From positions 2,948,501 to 3,012,500 of the forward strand of contig NZ_AP017295.1 in the NCBI RefSeq assembly GCF_001548375.1: a stretch of 64,000 bases of DNA. The letters run 5' to 3'. The notes beneath the pieces were generated by a model, which was not told the origin of the DNA, did not search any database, and saw only the letters and a list, made by a program, of their open reading frames with translations. The position numbers and the translations under genes were made by a program. This document shows positions 1 to 9,562 of this stretch, piece by piece. This stretch comes from Nostoc sp. NIES-3756. GTDB taxonomy: Bacteria > Cyanobacteriota > Cyanobacteriia > Cyanobacteriales > Nostocaceae. Numbering within the stretch: position 1 is the first letter of the stretch; each line of letters begins with the position of its first letter.

Positions 1-818
1 TGTCGGTTTCCGTAATTCCCGGTTCTCATGGTGAACCAGAGTATTTTTTAGCAATGATTGATGATATTACTGAACGTAAACAAACAGAAATGAAACTGCT
101 GACTTCCCAAGCAGCCGCAGAAGCTGGTAGTCGTGCTAAAAGTGAATTTTTAGCTACTATGAGTCATGAACTGCGGACACCTTTGAATGCAATTATGGGC
201 TTGTCGCAGTTGTTGCAAGTGGAAATAGCTGGTTCGCTCAATGAAAAACAAAAAGAATATGTAGATTGTATATACAGCAGTGGTGAACATCTGCTAGCGC
301 TGATTAACGATATTTTAGATTTATCAAAGGTAGAAGCAGGTAAAGAAGAATTATTTCTTGCACCGTTGCTAATAGTAGATGTGTGTCATGATGTCTTATC
401 AATAGTAAGCGATCGCGCCACTTCTAAAGGCTTAAAACTCAATTATGAAATTGATCCACAAGCAAATATTTTTATAGCAGATGAGCGTCGCATTAAGCAG
501 ATGCTACTGAATTTACTCACCAATGCAATTAAATTCACCCCATCCGGAGAAGTATCTTTAACAGTCAAAAAAATATCTGAAGGCATCAGTTTTACAGTAT
601 CAGATACAGGAATTGGTATTGACTCCAATCACTTTCAATTCTTATTTGAACCATTTAAACAATTAGATAGTCGGTTAAATCGTCAGTACGAAGGTACAGG
701 ATTAGGTTTAGCTTTAACAAGTAAATTAGCTCGGTTACACGGTGGCGATGTGACGGTAATATCTACTTTAGGTGTGGGCAGTCAATTTACTTTATTTCTT
801 CCAGATCAAGAAATTTAG
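1..818 (+). CDS. Histidine kinase, 5'-truncated by window edge
   Basis: The open frame runs in from the left edge (first full codon at base 3), so the N-terminal sensor part is missing. The first visible residues look like the end of a PAS domain with a PAC-type ending (FLAMIDDITERK). A HisKA dimerisation domain follows, with the phosphoacceptor His in the H-box MSHELRTPLN. A HATPase_c domain then shows the N-box (LLNLLTNAIKF), G1 (VSDTGIGI) and G2 (GTGLGLAL). No receiver domain follows, so it should pass phosphate to a separate regulator. The ATG at 54 is internal to the PAS end and is unlikely to be the true start. The stimulus cannot be inferred from the visible part. The next gene starts 52 bp downstream after a repeat tract. 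Confidence 0.9.
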   Translation, partial: SVSVIPGSHGEPEYFLAMIDDITERKQTEMKLLTSQAAAEAGSRAKSEFLATMSHELRTPLNAIMGLSQLLQVEIAGSLNEKQKEYVDCIYSSGEHLLALINDILDLSKVEAGKEELFLAPLLIVDVCHDVLSIVSDRATSKGLKLNYEIDPQANIFIADERRIKQMLLNLLTNAIKFTPSGEVSLTVKKISEGISFTVSDTGIGIDSNHFQFLFEPFKQLDSRLNRQYEGTGLGLALTSKLARLHGGDVTVISTLGVGSQFTLFLPDQEI

Positions 819-840
819 TACAAGTCAGAGGAGAATAACT

Positions 841-881
841 ATGGACTGTGGACTAATGACTATGGACTAATGACTATGACT
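841..881. repeat. Short tandem repeat tract running into cobA-hemD start
   Basis: Imperfect copies of ctaatgactatgga abut and include the start codon of the next gene. This is one of many heptamer-type tracts in the window. Confidence 0.7.
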
Positions 882-2426
882 GAACAACAGGGTAAAGTAT
901 ACCTTGTCGGCGCGGGGCCGGGCGATGTTGCATACCTGACAGTGAAAGCTTATAATCTTTTGGCGGCGGCTCAAGTGTTAGTTTATGATGCCCTAGTAGA
1001 TGAGCAATTGTTAGAGTGTGTATCACCTGATTGTCTTAAAGTAGATGTAGGCAAACGTGGCGGTAAACCTAGCACACCACAAGCCGACATTAATAATTTA
1101 CTAGTTAAATTCTGCCAAGAAGGTCAATTAGTCGTCAGGTTAAAATCAGGCGATCCCTTTATTTTCGGGCGCTGTACTTCAGAAATTGAAGCTTTAAAAG
1201 CCGCAGGTTGTGAATTTGAAGTTGTACCGGGAATTTCCTCAGCCACAGCCGCACCCTTATTAGCAGGAATACCTCTCACAGATCCCGTGATGAGTCGCTG
1301 TTTTGCAGTGTTGACAGCCCACGAAGTTGAAGCTTTAAATTGGGAAGCCCTGTCACGGTTAGACACCCTAGTAATATTAATGGGTGGGAAAAACCTTGCA
1401 GATATTGTACATGAACTTTTACGCAGAGGGCGATCGCACCTCACACCCATAGCCATTATTCGCTGGGCAGGAACCCCCAGTCAAGAAGTTTGGGCTGGTC
1501 AACTGGGCAATATTTTAGAACAGACGGCTGGTGTATCCCTCTCTCCTGTTGTCATCGTCATTGGTGAAGTTGTTGGGCTACGTAATTACCTACAACCTGA
1601 GAAAATATCTTCAGAGAACTCAACCACACCTATGTCTAGCAACCTCCCCCTCACTGGCAAAACCATCTTAGTCACCCGTTCCGTGGGACAATCGAGTCAA
1701 TTTAGCGATCGGCTAACGGCATTTGGCGCTACAGTAATTGAAATGCCGACCTTAGAAATAGTCCCCCCTTCTAGTTGGGATGAATTAGATCAGGCGATCG
1801 CAAATATATCCAACTTCGACTGGTTAATTCTCACCTCTACCAACGGTGTAGATTATTTCTTTGAAAGACTCAATACCCAAGGTAAAGATACTCGCGCTTT
1901 AGCTGGGCTAAAAATAGCCGTTGTCGGTGAAAAAACCTCTCAAAGCCTCAAACAAAGAGGACTCCAACCTGATTTTATCCCCCCTAACTTTGTAGCTGAT
2001 TCCTTAGTAGAAAACTTCCCCGAAGCACTATTAGGAAAAAAGATATTATTTCCCAGAGTAGAAAGCGGTGGACGAGAAATTTTAGTTAAAGAATTGTCTA
2101 CTAAAGGTGCAGAAGTAATAGAAGTTGCAGCTTATCAATCTTGCTGTCCTAGTAGTATTCCCCCAGCCGCAGAACAGGCATTAACAAATCGTACAATAGA
2201 TGTCATTACCTTTGCCAGTTCTAAAACTGTGCAATTTTTCTACCAACTTGCAGAAAACATATTTCCTAACAACATTGCCAATGCTTTAGAAGAAGTGTGT
2301 ATTGCTTCCATCGGCCCCCAAACCTCAAAAACCTGCCACACTCTTTTCGGTAGGGTAGACTTAGAAGCCCAAGAATATACCCTAGATGGATTAACCCAAG
2401 CCATCATACATTGGTCACATTCTTAA
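870..2426 (+). CDS. cobA-hemD: Uroporphyrinogen-III C-methyltransferase / uroporphyrinogen-III synthase fusion (CobA-HemD)
   Basis: This is a two-domain tetrapyrrole enzyme of 518 residues. Residues about 8-245 form a SAM-dependent uroporphyrinogen-III methyltransferase. They carry the VYLVGAGPGD start motif, the RLKSGDPFIFGR motif and the GIPLTDP segment. This domain makes precorrin-2 for siroheme and cobalamin. After a linker, residues about 262-518 match uroporphyrinogen-III synthase (HemD), with TGKTILVTR at its start and the ITFASSKTV segment near its end. HemD cyclises hydroxymethylbilane to uroporphyrinogen III. Such CobA-HemD fusions are known in bacteria. The start could be 870 or 876 (a second in-frame ATG); both lie inside a repeat tract and neither has a clear Shine-Dalgarno. 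The other tetrapyrrole genes in the window (cobD, cbiT, chlG) are far away. Confidence 0.9.
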   Translation: MTMTEQQGKVYLVGAGPGDVAYLTVKAYNLLAAAQVLVYDALVDEQLLECVSPDCLKVDVGKRGGKPSTPQADINNLLVKFCQEGQLVVRLKSGDPFIFGRCTSEIEALKAAGCEFEVVPGISSATAAPLLAGIPLTDPVMSRCFAVLTAHEVEALNWEALSRLDTLVILMGGKNLADIVHELLRRGRSHLTPIAIIRWAGTPSQEVWAGQLGNILEQTAGVSLSPVVIVIGEVVGLRNYLQPEKISSENSTTPMSSNLPLTGKTILVTRSVGQSSQFSDRLTAFGATVIEMPTLEIVPPSSWDELDQAIANISNFDWLILTSTNGVDYFFERLNTQGKDTRALAGLKIAVVGEKTSQSLKQRGLQPDFIPPNFVADSLVENFPEALLGKKILFPRVESGGREILVKELSTKGAEVIEVAAYQSCCPSSIPPAAEQALTNRTIDVITFASSKTVQFFYQLAENIFPNNIANALEEVCIASIGPQTSKTCHTLFGRVDLEAQEYTLDGLTQAIIHWSHS

Positions 2427-2535
2427 CCAATGAACTTCAAAAATCCTCCGCGTCCCTCCGCGCTTACCTCTTATTCCTCTGCGTTAAAAAAATTGACTAA
2501 TTCTCACAAAACAATCTCCAAAGCACATTAAAATA
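2427..2535. repeat. Intergenic spacer with dispersed cctccgcg / ctctgcg repeat
   Basis: The spacer contains the run cctccgcgtccctccgcgc followed by cctctgcgttaaaa. A related sequence lies in reverse orientation near 25040-25083, which suggests a dispersed repeat family. Confidence 0.5.
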
Positions 2536-3240
2536 ATGTCACAACTCCCACCCCCACAGGAGTATTCAGTTGTGCAGCCAGACTTGATAGGTTTAGAAAT
2601 TAGTAAAGGAGAACTGAGACGCTTAATAGGAGTGTCACCAGATAGAGTTTCTCGCCCAGGATCAGTCACCAACCGTCAACAGCGCTTAAAATTTTGGCAG
2701 CAGGAAATATCTTTAGTATTTGTACTATCTATAATCATTGTCGGCTTGATTTATGCCTTAATTATCCTGCCAACAATTGGTTCAGCAATTCAATTAGGTA
2801 TAATTTTATTCATTATAGTCGCAGTAGTGCTGTTACTGGGGCGATCGCTCGCTCAACGTGCCAAAACCTCAAAAACATTAATACAGCTTGTAGATGGAGT
2901 TGACCAATATCATGCCTTAATCGTAGCCGTTGATGTCAACGACCAGTTGGCGGTGTCAGGAAATTTAGATGATAGTCTTGATTATAGAGATCAAGTTATT
3001 ACCGCCCTACAACTGTTGCGAGAAGATTTAGTCCAAGCTTTGAAAACAGAGCGGCTTTTGCGGGATAATAAAAAACTGCTTGCTAGTCAACAAGAGCTAT
3101 TTGTCAATCATTTAACCAATATTCAAGCCATTAAAGAAAATACTCAGGCTAGCGAATATGGTCAAATTATTAATCAAGCATTGCAGATTGGTCTTGATGT
3201 ACAAGCACAATTAAGAAAATTAGAGTCTCAGCACTCATAA
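2536..3240 (+). CDS. Conserved hypothetical protein with two transmembrane segments
   Basis: This is a 234-residue protein I cannot assign to a named family. A polar N-terminus (1-55) is followed by two strong hydrophobic helices at about 58-80 and 82-103. A soluble, Gln/Leu-rich, probably helical or coiled-coil C-terminal half (about 110-234) follows. It is probably an inner or thylakoid membrane protein with a cytoplasmic coiled tail. The ATG at 2536 is the first start after the stop-rich spacer. The 43 bp to the next gene hold a dispersed repeat, so an operon link is uncertain. Confidence 0.75.
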   Translation: MSQLPPPQEYSVVQPDLIGLEISKGELRRLIGVSPDRVSRPGSVTNRQQRLKFWQQEISLVFVLSIIIVGLIYALIILPTIGSAIQLGIILFIIVAVVLLLGRSLAQRAKTSKTLIQLVDGVDQYHALIVAVDVNDQLAVSGNLDDSLDYRDQVITALQLLREDLVQALKTERLLRDNKKLLASQQELFVNHLTNIQAIKENTQASEYGQIINQALQIGLDVQAQLRKLESQHS

Positions 3241-3281
3241 CTCAGCACAGGCTGAACGCCCCGCTACCGCTAACAGCACTC
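3240..3281 (-). repeat. About 42-bp dispersed repeat, copy 1
   Basis: Read on the minus strand it contains GAGTGCTG, then AGCGGGGCGTTCAGCC and GTGCTGAGT. Related copies lie at 35674-35716 and 36453-36494 on the plus strand. Confidence 0.65.
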
Positions 3282-3283
3282 TT

Positions 3284-4630
3284 ATGAGCAACAAACCAAA
3301 AATAATTGTCTTGGATGATGATCCTACAGGTTCTCAAACAGTCCATAGCTGTTTGCTGCTGATGCGTTGGGATGTGGAGACTTTACGCACAGGGTTACGG
3401 GATGATGCACCGATTTTCTTTATACTTACCAATACCAGAGCTTTAACCCCAGAATCAGCCGCATCTGTAACCAAAGAAGTCTGTCAAAACCTGAAGGTAG
3501 CCTTGGCTGCTGAAGGCGTGGAGGACTTTCTCGTAGTTAGCCGTTCTGATTCTACCTTGCGCGGACATTATCCCATCGAAACAGATGCGATCGCCCAAGA
3601 ACTCGGCCCATTTGATGCTCATTTTCTCGTTCCGGCCTTCTTTGTTGGCGAAGCCTTGCATAGCGAGGGGGGACGCATCACTCGTGACAGCATCCACTAC
3701 CTAATTATCGATGGTGTACCTACCCCAGTCCATGAAACTGAATTTGCCCGTGATTCAGTTTTTGCTTACCATCACAGCTACTTACCTAAGTATGTGGAAG
3801 AAAAAACTCAAGGTAAGGTTAAGGCGGAGTCGGTAGAAAGGTTCTTACTAGATGATATCCGTGCGGGAAGCTTAGAACGTCTACTCAAACTCACAGGTAA
3901 TCAGTGTGCTGTAGTTGATGGGGAAACTCAAGCGGATCTCAATAATTTTGCTGTAGATGTATTAGCAGCCGCTAGTCAAGGTAAACGCTTTTTATTCCGT
4001 AGTGCTGCCAGTATTTTAACCGCATTAGCTGCCCTCCCACCCCAACCAGTCGCCGCCGAAAATATGGCTGAGTATGTCCGCAAAGGTAAGCCAGGAGCAG
4101 TTATAGTTGGTTCCCATGTCAAAAAGACAACACAACAATTAGAAGCGCTGTTACAAGAAGCGGGAACTGTAGGAATTGAAGTTAATGTGTCAAGATTACT
4201 TGATGAACAAGCAGATACAGCAAATATACTGTTAGCTGAAATCAAAACCAGGGTTGAGGAAGTACACCAAGCTCTGAAAACACCAGTAATTTACACCAGC
4301 CGACAAGAACTCACATTTAAAGATGTAAAAACTCGGTTAGATTTTGGGCTGAAAGTGTCAAGTTTATTGATGGATATTGTCCGCAATCTACCTAGTGATA
4401 TTGGCTTTGTGATCAGCAAAGGTGGAATTACTTCCAATGATGTATTAAGTACAGGATTAACATTAACTTCCGCCCGATTACTAGGGCAAATTTTACCAGG
4501 TTGTTCAATGGTGATAACATCATCTAACCACCCACAATTTCCCAATTTACCAGTAGTGTTGTTTCCAGGTAACGTAGGTGATACTAACGCCTTGGGGAAA
4601 ATTTATCAAAGATTAACTAAAAATACTTAA
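3284..4630 (+). CDS. Four-carbon acid sugar kinase family protein (DUF1537/OtnK-like)
   Basis: This 448-residue protein has the two-domain layout of the four-carbon acid sugar kinase family. The N-terminal domain begins with the signature LDDDPTGSQT (about residues 9-19) and contains SRSDSTLRGHYP. The C-terminal nucleotide-binding domain has the ISKGGITSNDVL and SSNHPQFPNLPVVLFPGNVGD segments. Characterised relatives phosphorylate D-threonate, L-threonate or erythronate. The cyanobacterial substrate is not known, and the neighbours (a membrane protein and minC) give no pathway clue. Length is normal for the family. The family call is secure; the substrate is not. Confidence 0.85.
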   Translation: MSNKPKIIVLDDDPTGSQTVHSCLLLMRWDVETLRTGLRDDAPIFFILTNTRALTPESAASVTKEVCQNLKVALAAEGVEDFLVVSRSDSTLRGHYPIETDAIAQELGPFDAHFLVPAFFVGEALHSEGGRITRDSIHYLIIDGVPTPVHETEFARDSVFAYHHSYLPKYVEEKTQGKVKAESVERFLLDDIRAGSLERLLKLTGNQCAVVDGETQADLNNFAVDVLAAASQGKRFLFRSAASILTALAALPPQPVAAENMAEYVRKGKPGAVIVGSHVKKTTQQLEALLQEAGTVGIEVNVSRLLDEQADTANILLAEIKTRVEEVHQALKTPVIYTSRQELTFKDVKTRLDFGLKVSSLLMDIVRNLPSDIGFVISKGGITSNDVLSTGLTLTSARLLGQILPGCSMVITSSNHPQFPNLPVVLFPGNVGDTNALGKIYQRLTKNT

Positions 4631-4710
4631 GTAAGAATGTTGTTGTAATAAGCAACTAGTTTAATATTGGTAATTACTGGGTCTGTCCCTTGTCTTTTGG
4701 CTGGTACTGC

Positions 4711-5817
4711 ATGACTTCTGATTCTGCCATCCCCAATTTAGGGTCAAATTCTGCATTTTCCGATGCAGAGTATAATTCTACCGTTGTCAATTCTGAGGCA
4801 AATTCTGTACACCCTGATGCAGAATCTAACTCTGTTATTCCTGATGCGGAACTAAATTCTGTTCTTCAGTATTTAAAATCAAATGCTGAAGTTACTGAGG
4901 TTGAGTTCGACTCGTCAATTGTGGATGAGCAAGCAAATTCTACCCCGACTGATATAAACTTACTTAACCTCGAATTAGACCTAGATTTAGAACCCAAATC
5001 TCAGGAGACAGATGTAGAAACTAATTCTAGTTTGTTGAGTCTTGATGCTCCTGAAGTGGTAGCAGAGAGTAAAGTCAAAAATAACATCCAAGTGCAATTA
5101 AAAACTGAAGCAGGGCGATTACTGGTAATACTACCCACGGAATTACAAGTGCCTGCAACAGAATTTACTTGGGCTGATATTTGGCAACAGCTAAAGTTCC
5201 GTTTAAATGCAGGCGATCGCCTCCGTACTCGGAATACATCTGTACACTTAGTAGCCTATGACCGTCTATTAGATGGTAGACAACTGCAACAACTCGCTGA
5301 GACTTTTAGTGAAGTCCAGTTGCAACTCAAATCCGTCGCCACTAGTAGACGACAAACTGCGATCGCCGCCGTTACATCCGGCTATTCTGTAGAACAATTA
5401 CAACCCCAAACCGCCCTCAGTTCCGAATCAAAAGCACTTTCCACACCCCAAGCCGATGCACTTTATCTGGAAATGACCATCCGTTCTGGAGTAGAAATAC
5501 GCCATCCAGGTACAGTAATTTTATTGGGAGATATCAATCCAGGTGGTATCGTAGTGGCAGATGGCGATATTCTGGTGTGGGGTCGTATGCGAGGAATTGC
5601 TCATGCTGGGGCTGCGGGGAACCGCGAGTGCCTGATTATGGCATTGCAAATGGAACCTACCCAATTGCGAATCGCGGATGCTGTAGCTAGAGCGCCAGAA
5701 AAATCACCGACGCAGTTTTACCCAGAAGTAGCACATATTACTACTCAAGGTATACGCATCGTCAGAGCTACTGATTTTTCTCGAAACCAAATAAGTAAGA
5801 TCAACCAAACACCATAA
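4711..5817 (+). CDS. minC: Septum site-determining protein MinC
   Basis: MinC is the FtsZ-polymerisation antagonist recruited by MinD. From the ATG at 4711 it is 368 residues, well above the roughly 230 of E. coli MinC. The conserved C-terminal MinC beta-helix domain (about 250-345) holds IRHPGTVILLGDINPGG and GRMRGIAHAGAAGN. The MinC_N-like region precedes it (about 125-230). The first 120 residues are an acidic, low-complexity extension with repeated units of the type NSV-x-x-DAE. An in-frame TTG at 4690 would add seven residues, but the ATG at 4711 is preferred. minD follows after 45 bp and then minE, forming the classical min operon. Confidence 0.92.
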   Translation: MTSDSAIPNLGSNSAFSDAEYNSTVVNSEANSVHPDAESNSVIPDAELNSVLQYLKSNAEVTEVEFDSSIVDEQANSTPTDINLLNLELDLDLEPKSQETDVETNSSLLSLDAPEVVAESKVKNNIQVQLKTEAGRLLVILPTELQVPATEFTWADIWQQLKFRLNAGDRLRTRNTSVHLVAYDRLLDGRQLQQLAETFSEVQLQLKSVATSRRQTAIAAVTSGYSVEQLQPQTALSSESKALSTPQADALYLEMTIRSGVEIRHPGTVILLGDINPGGIVVADGDILVWGRMRGIAHAGAAGNRECLIMALQMEPTQLRIADAVARAPEKSPTQFYPEVAHITTQGIRIVRATDFSRNQISKINQTP

Positions 5818-5862
5818 ATATTTAATATATTTGTCTAACCATAAATCCAGCACATAGTTATC

Positions 5863-6992
<1,130 letters not shown>

Positions 6993-6993
6993 T

Positions 6994-7068
6994 AGCAGCA
7001 CAGTTTTGTATGGTTGATTAACGATGTCACTTAAAATTACATCGTCAAATTATGCTGCTTAATATTTT
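6994..7068 (+). terminator. Two-tier hairpin downstream of min operon
   Basis: The outer stem is AGCAGCA (6994-7000) with TGCTGCT (7053-7059). The inner stem is ACGATGT (7021-7027) with ACATCGT (7039-7045). A T-rich run TAATATTTTT follows. It lies between convergent genes and is a likely terminator for minCDE. Confidence 0.55.
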
Positions 7069-7086
7069 TGATACATGGTAATGGTT

Positions 7087-7596
7087 TTAGGTAATTCCTA
7101 AAAAACCATAATATATACACGCTAAACTACCAACTATATAAACAAACCAAGTCATAAAAAAACCAATTGCTCGCCCAGGTGAAGGGCCGTAAGTTTGAAT
7201 CACACCCCAAGCATGGGCAAAACGAGCAATGGTAAGTGTAGCGGCGAGTAGCCATACTAACCAAGTTTGACCCTGCATCAATTCCAACACTACTGCAAAC
7301 AACAATCCATGAGGCACATACTCAGCAAAATTTCCGTAGGCACGGACTTTGCGTTGTAGTAAGCCATCATTACCCTTGCTATGAGTGAGTAGTTTTTGAG
7401 TTGTCGTCTCAACCATAGCCGCCCAAGCATTAGGATTTACCAGAGGATCTGGCTGTTTTGCTACATCTTCGCGTGATTCGCCATGCCAAATCCTGGTTTT
7501 TGTCCGTTCCATGACCGCAACATAGGAGAGAGTCAAAGCGGTAAGTCCATTAATGCCAATGAAGAGGGTAGATATAGGTACAGGATTTTCAATCAC
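7087..7596 (-). CDS. MAPEG family membrane protein
   Basis: This is a 169-residue protein with about four hydrophobic helices, matching the MAPEG superfamily (membrane-associated proteins in eicosanoid and glutathione metabolism). Motifs include the N-terminal helix LFIGINGLTALTLSYVAV. The ENFAEYVPHGLL-like segment appears here as YGNFAEYVPHGLLF. The RFAHAWG and PGRAIGF stretches are near the C-terminus. Bacterial members are often glutathione-dependent; the substrate here is unknown. The start is a GTG at 7596, supported by GAGGAA about 7 bases upstream. It converges on minE. Confidence 0.85.
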   Translation of the reverse strand: MIENPVPISTLFIGINGLTALTLSYVAVMERTKTRIWHGESREDVAKQPDPLVNPNAWAAMVETTTQKLLTHSKGNDGLLQRKVRAYGNFAEYVPHGLLFAVVLELMQGQTWLVWLLAATLTIARFAHAWGVIQTYGPSPGRAIGFFMTWFVYIVGSLACIYYGFLGIT

Positions 7597-7673
7597 GTTG
7601 ATTCCTCATACGACCTGATTATTAATCATCTCTTGTGGGATCATACGATGATTAGGCGTGCATAAAGTATTTA

Positions 7674-7738
7674 GTAGGGTGCGTCAGTATGAATATTTTC
7701 TTGCTATAGCTAGGGTTTCTGGTACTGACGCACCCTAC
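7674..7738. mobile_element. 65-bp MITE-like element, copy A
   Basis: It has perfect 16-bp terminal inverted repeats, GTAGGGTGCGTCAGTA at 7674-7689 and its complement at 7723-7738, around a 33-bp AT-rich core. A diverged copy of the same length lies in the opposite orientation at 15930-15994. It has no coding capacity, so any movement would need a transposase in trans. Confidence 0.75.
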
Positions 7739-7775
7739 ATTACTTAACTGGGCAACACTATTTTGGGAATTAGTA

Positions 7776-9167
7776 TTAACCCCGCGCAATTCCTTCTTCT
7801 CGTGCTGCACGTTGCACAGCCGCCGCAACGGCGGTAACTACACGCTCATCAAAAACAGAGGGAATAATATGTTCCCGATTTAACTCTGAAGGGTTAACCA
7901 AAGAAGCGATCGCACTAGCTGCTTCTAAATACATTGTCGTAGTAATTGTCCTCGCCCGACAATCTAAAGCACCGCGAAATACTCCAGGGAAAGCTAACAC
8001 GTTATTAATTTGGTTGGGGTAATCACTGCGACCAGTAGCAATTACAGCTACATCGTTATTAATTACTTCTGGCTGAATTTCGGGAATGGGGTTAGCCATA
8101 GCAAACACAATTGGGTCTTTCGCCATAGACTTGACCATCTCTGGTGTTAATACCCCAGGCGCACTCACACCAATAAATACATCGGCTCCTTGGACTGCAC
8201 CTGCTAGTGTACCTTGAGCTTTGACAGCAAATTCTTTCTTTTCTTCATTCAAGTCAGTACGACTAGTAGAAATAATCCCTTTAGAGTCGCACATCCAGAT
8301 TTTATCCGCTCCCGCCTTCCGCAGTAAACGAGCGATCGCCACACCAGCCGCACCAGCGCCGTTAATGACGATGCGGATGTCAGCAATTGACTTCTGTACC
8401 AGTTTCAAGGAGTTAAATAGAGCTGCCAAGGTGACAATTGCTGTACCATGCTGGTCATCATGAAATACGGGGATATCTAACTCCTCGCGTAATCTTTGCT
8501 CAATTTCAAAGCAACGCGGCGCGGCGATATCTTCCAAATTCACCCCACCAAAAACGGGAGCAATATTTTTCACTGCTTGAATAATCTCATCGGTATTTTG
8601 AGTATCCAAGCAGATAGGAAAAGCATCTAACCCGGCAAATTCCTTGAATAACATAGCTTTACCTTCCATCACTGGCAAAGCTGCATGGGGGCCGAGATTA
8701 CCCAAACCTAAAACCGCACTACCATCGGTGACAATAGCAACCGTATTTTGTTTGATAGTTAAATTATAAACTTCTGCGGGGTCTTGCGCGATCGCTGTAC
8801 AAATCCGACCCACACCAGGAGTATAAGCCATTGCTAAATCAGACACGCTCTTGAGCGGTATCCGGCTGGCGATACTAATTTTGCCACCACGATGTAAATT
8901 AAAGGTGCGATCGTAAACACTGACCACCTTAATATCAGGTATAGCTTTGACTGCTTGCACAACAGTTTCCGCGTGTTCAGTGCTAGCAGCATCAACCGTC
9001 AAGTCACGTACAGAAATCTGCCGAGTTTGCTCGATTAAATCGATTTGACCGAGATTACCACCAGTGGATGCGATCGCCTGAGTAATAGATGCTAACATTC
9101 CCACACGATTAGGAATTTGCAACCGGAGAGTAACACTAAAACTAGAATTGGGGGTTAAGTCTGCCAT
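7776..9167 (-). CDS. NAD(P)-dependent malic enzyme with N-terminal ACT domain
   Basis: This 463-residue protein decarboxylates malate to pyruvate. Residues about 8-85 are an ACT ligand-binding domain (LRLQIPNRVGMLASITQAI). The malic N-terminal domain follows with the catalytic Tyr region LAMAYTPGVG and VAIVTDGSAVLGLGNLG. The C-terminal Rossmann domain has INGAGAAGVAIARLL. The ACT domain suggests allosteric control by a small metabolite. The length fits the short bacterial malic enzyme plus the ACT domain. It is divergent from the Tudor-knot gene across a 395-bp spacer, and the ATG at 9167 is the natural start. Confidence 0.93.
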   Translation of the reverse strand: MADLTPNSSFSVTLRLQIPNRVGMLASITQAIASTGGNLGQIDLIEQTRQISVRDLTVDAASTEHAETVVQAVKAIPDIKVVSVYDRTFNLHRGGKISIASRIPLKSVSDLAMAYTPGVGRICTAIAQDPAEVYNLTIKQNTVAIVTDGSAVLGLGNLGPHAALPVMEGKAMLFKEFAGLDAFPICLDTQNTDEIIQAVKNIAPVFGGVNLEDIAAPRCFEIEQRLREELDIPVFHDDQHGTAIVTLAALFNSLKLVQKSIADIRIVINGAGAAGVAIARLLRKAGADKIWMCDSKGIISTSRTDLNEEKKEFAVKAQGTLAGAVQGADVFIGVSAPGVLTPEMVKSMAKDPIVFAMANPIPEIQPEVINNDVAVIATGRSDYPNQINNVLAFPGVFRGALDCRARTITTTMYLEAASAIASLVNPSELNREHIIPSVFDERVVTAVAAAVQRAAREEGIARG

Positions 9168-9562
9168 CGTAATTGAGGATTTGAGATTTTAGATTTTATA
9201 TCGAAATTGTTACAGTAAATTCTATTTTTGCGATAAAACCTCACATCCAAATCAGTCACGGGATAAGTATGGCTGAAAGTTGTATATACTTACAAAAATC
9301 TTAAAAAACTATCTTGAGTAATTTCCAACCAGTAATTTTAACATTTATTAAGTAATTATTAGGGAATTAAAGTTACTTTTTTTTCAATCTTGGGAACTCT
9401 ATAGATACTGTTCAGTTCGGGATTTACCTCAAGAGGCTATGTATCGTTTACCGCCAACATCAGCCAAATGAGTTTAGGAGGGTATGAGGGTATACATAAG
9501 TAAAACCCCTATCTCTAGCCCTTATCTGCATCAGTATTCTGCAAGATTGTGAGGTTTAATTT
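9168..9562. other. Divergent intergenic region, 395 bp
   Basis: AT-rich spacer between the malic enzyme (minus) and the Tudor-knot protein (plus). It must hold both promoters. No confident -35/-10 pair, repeat or ORF was identified. Confidence 0.5.
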
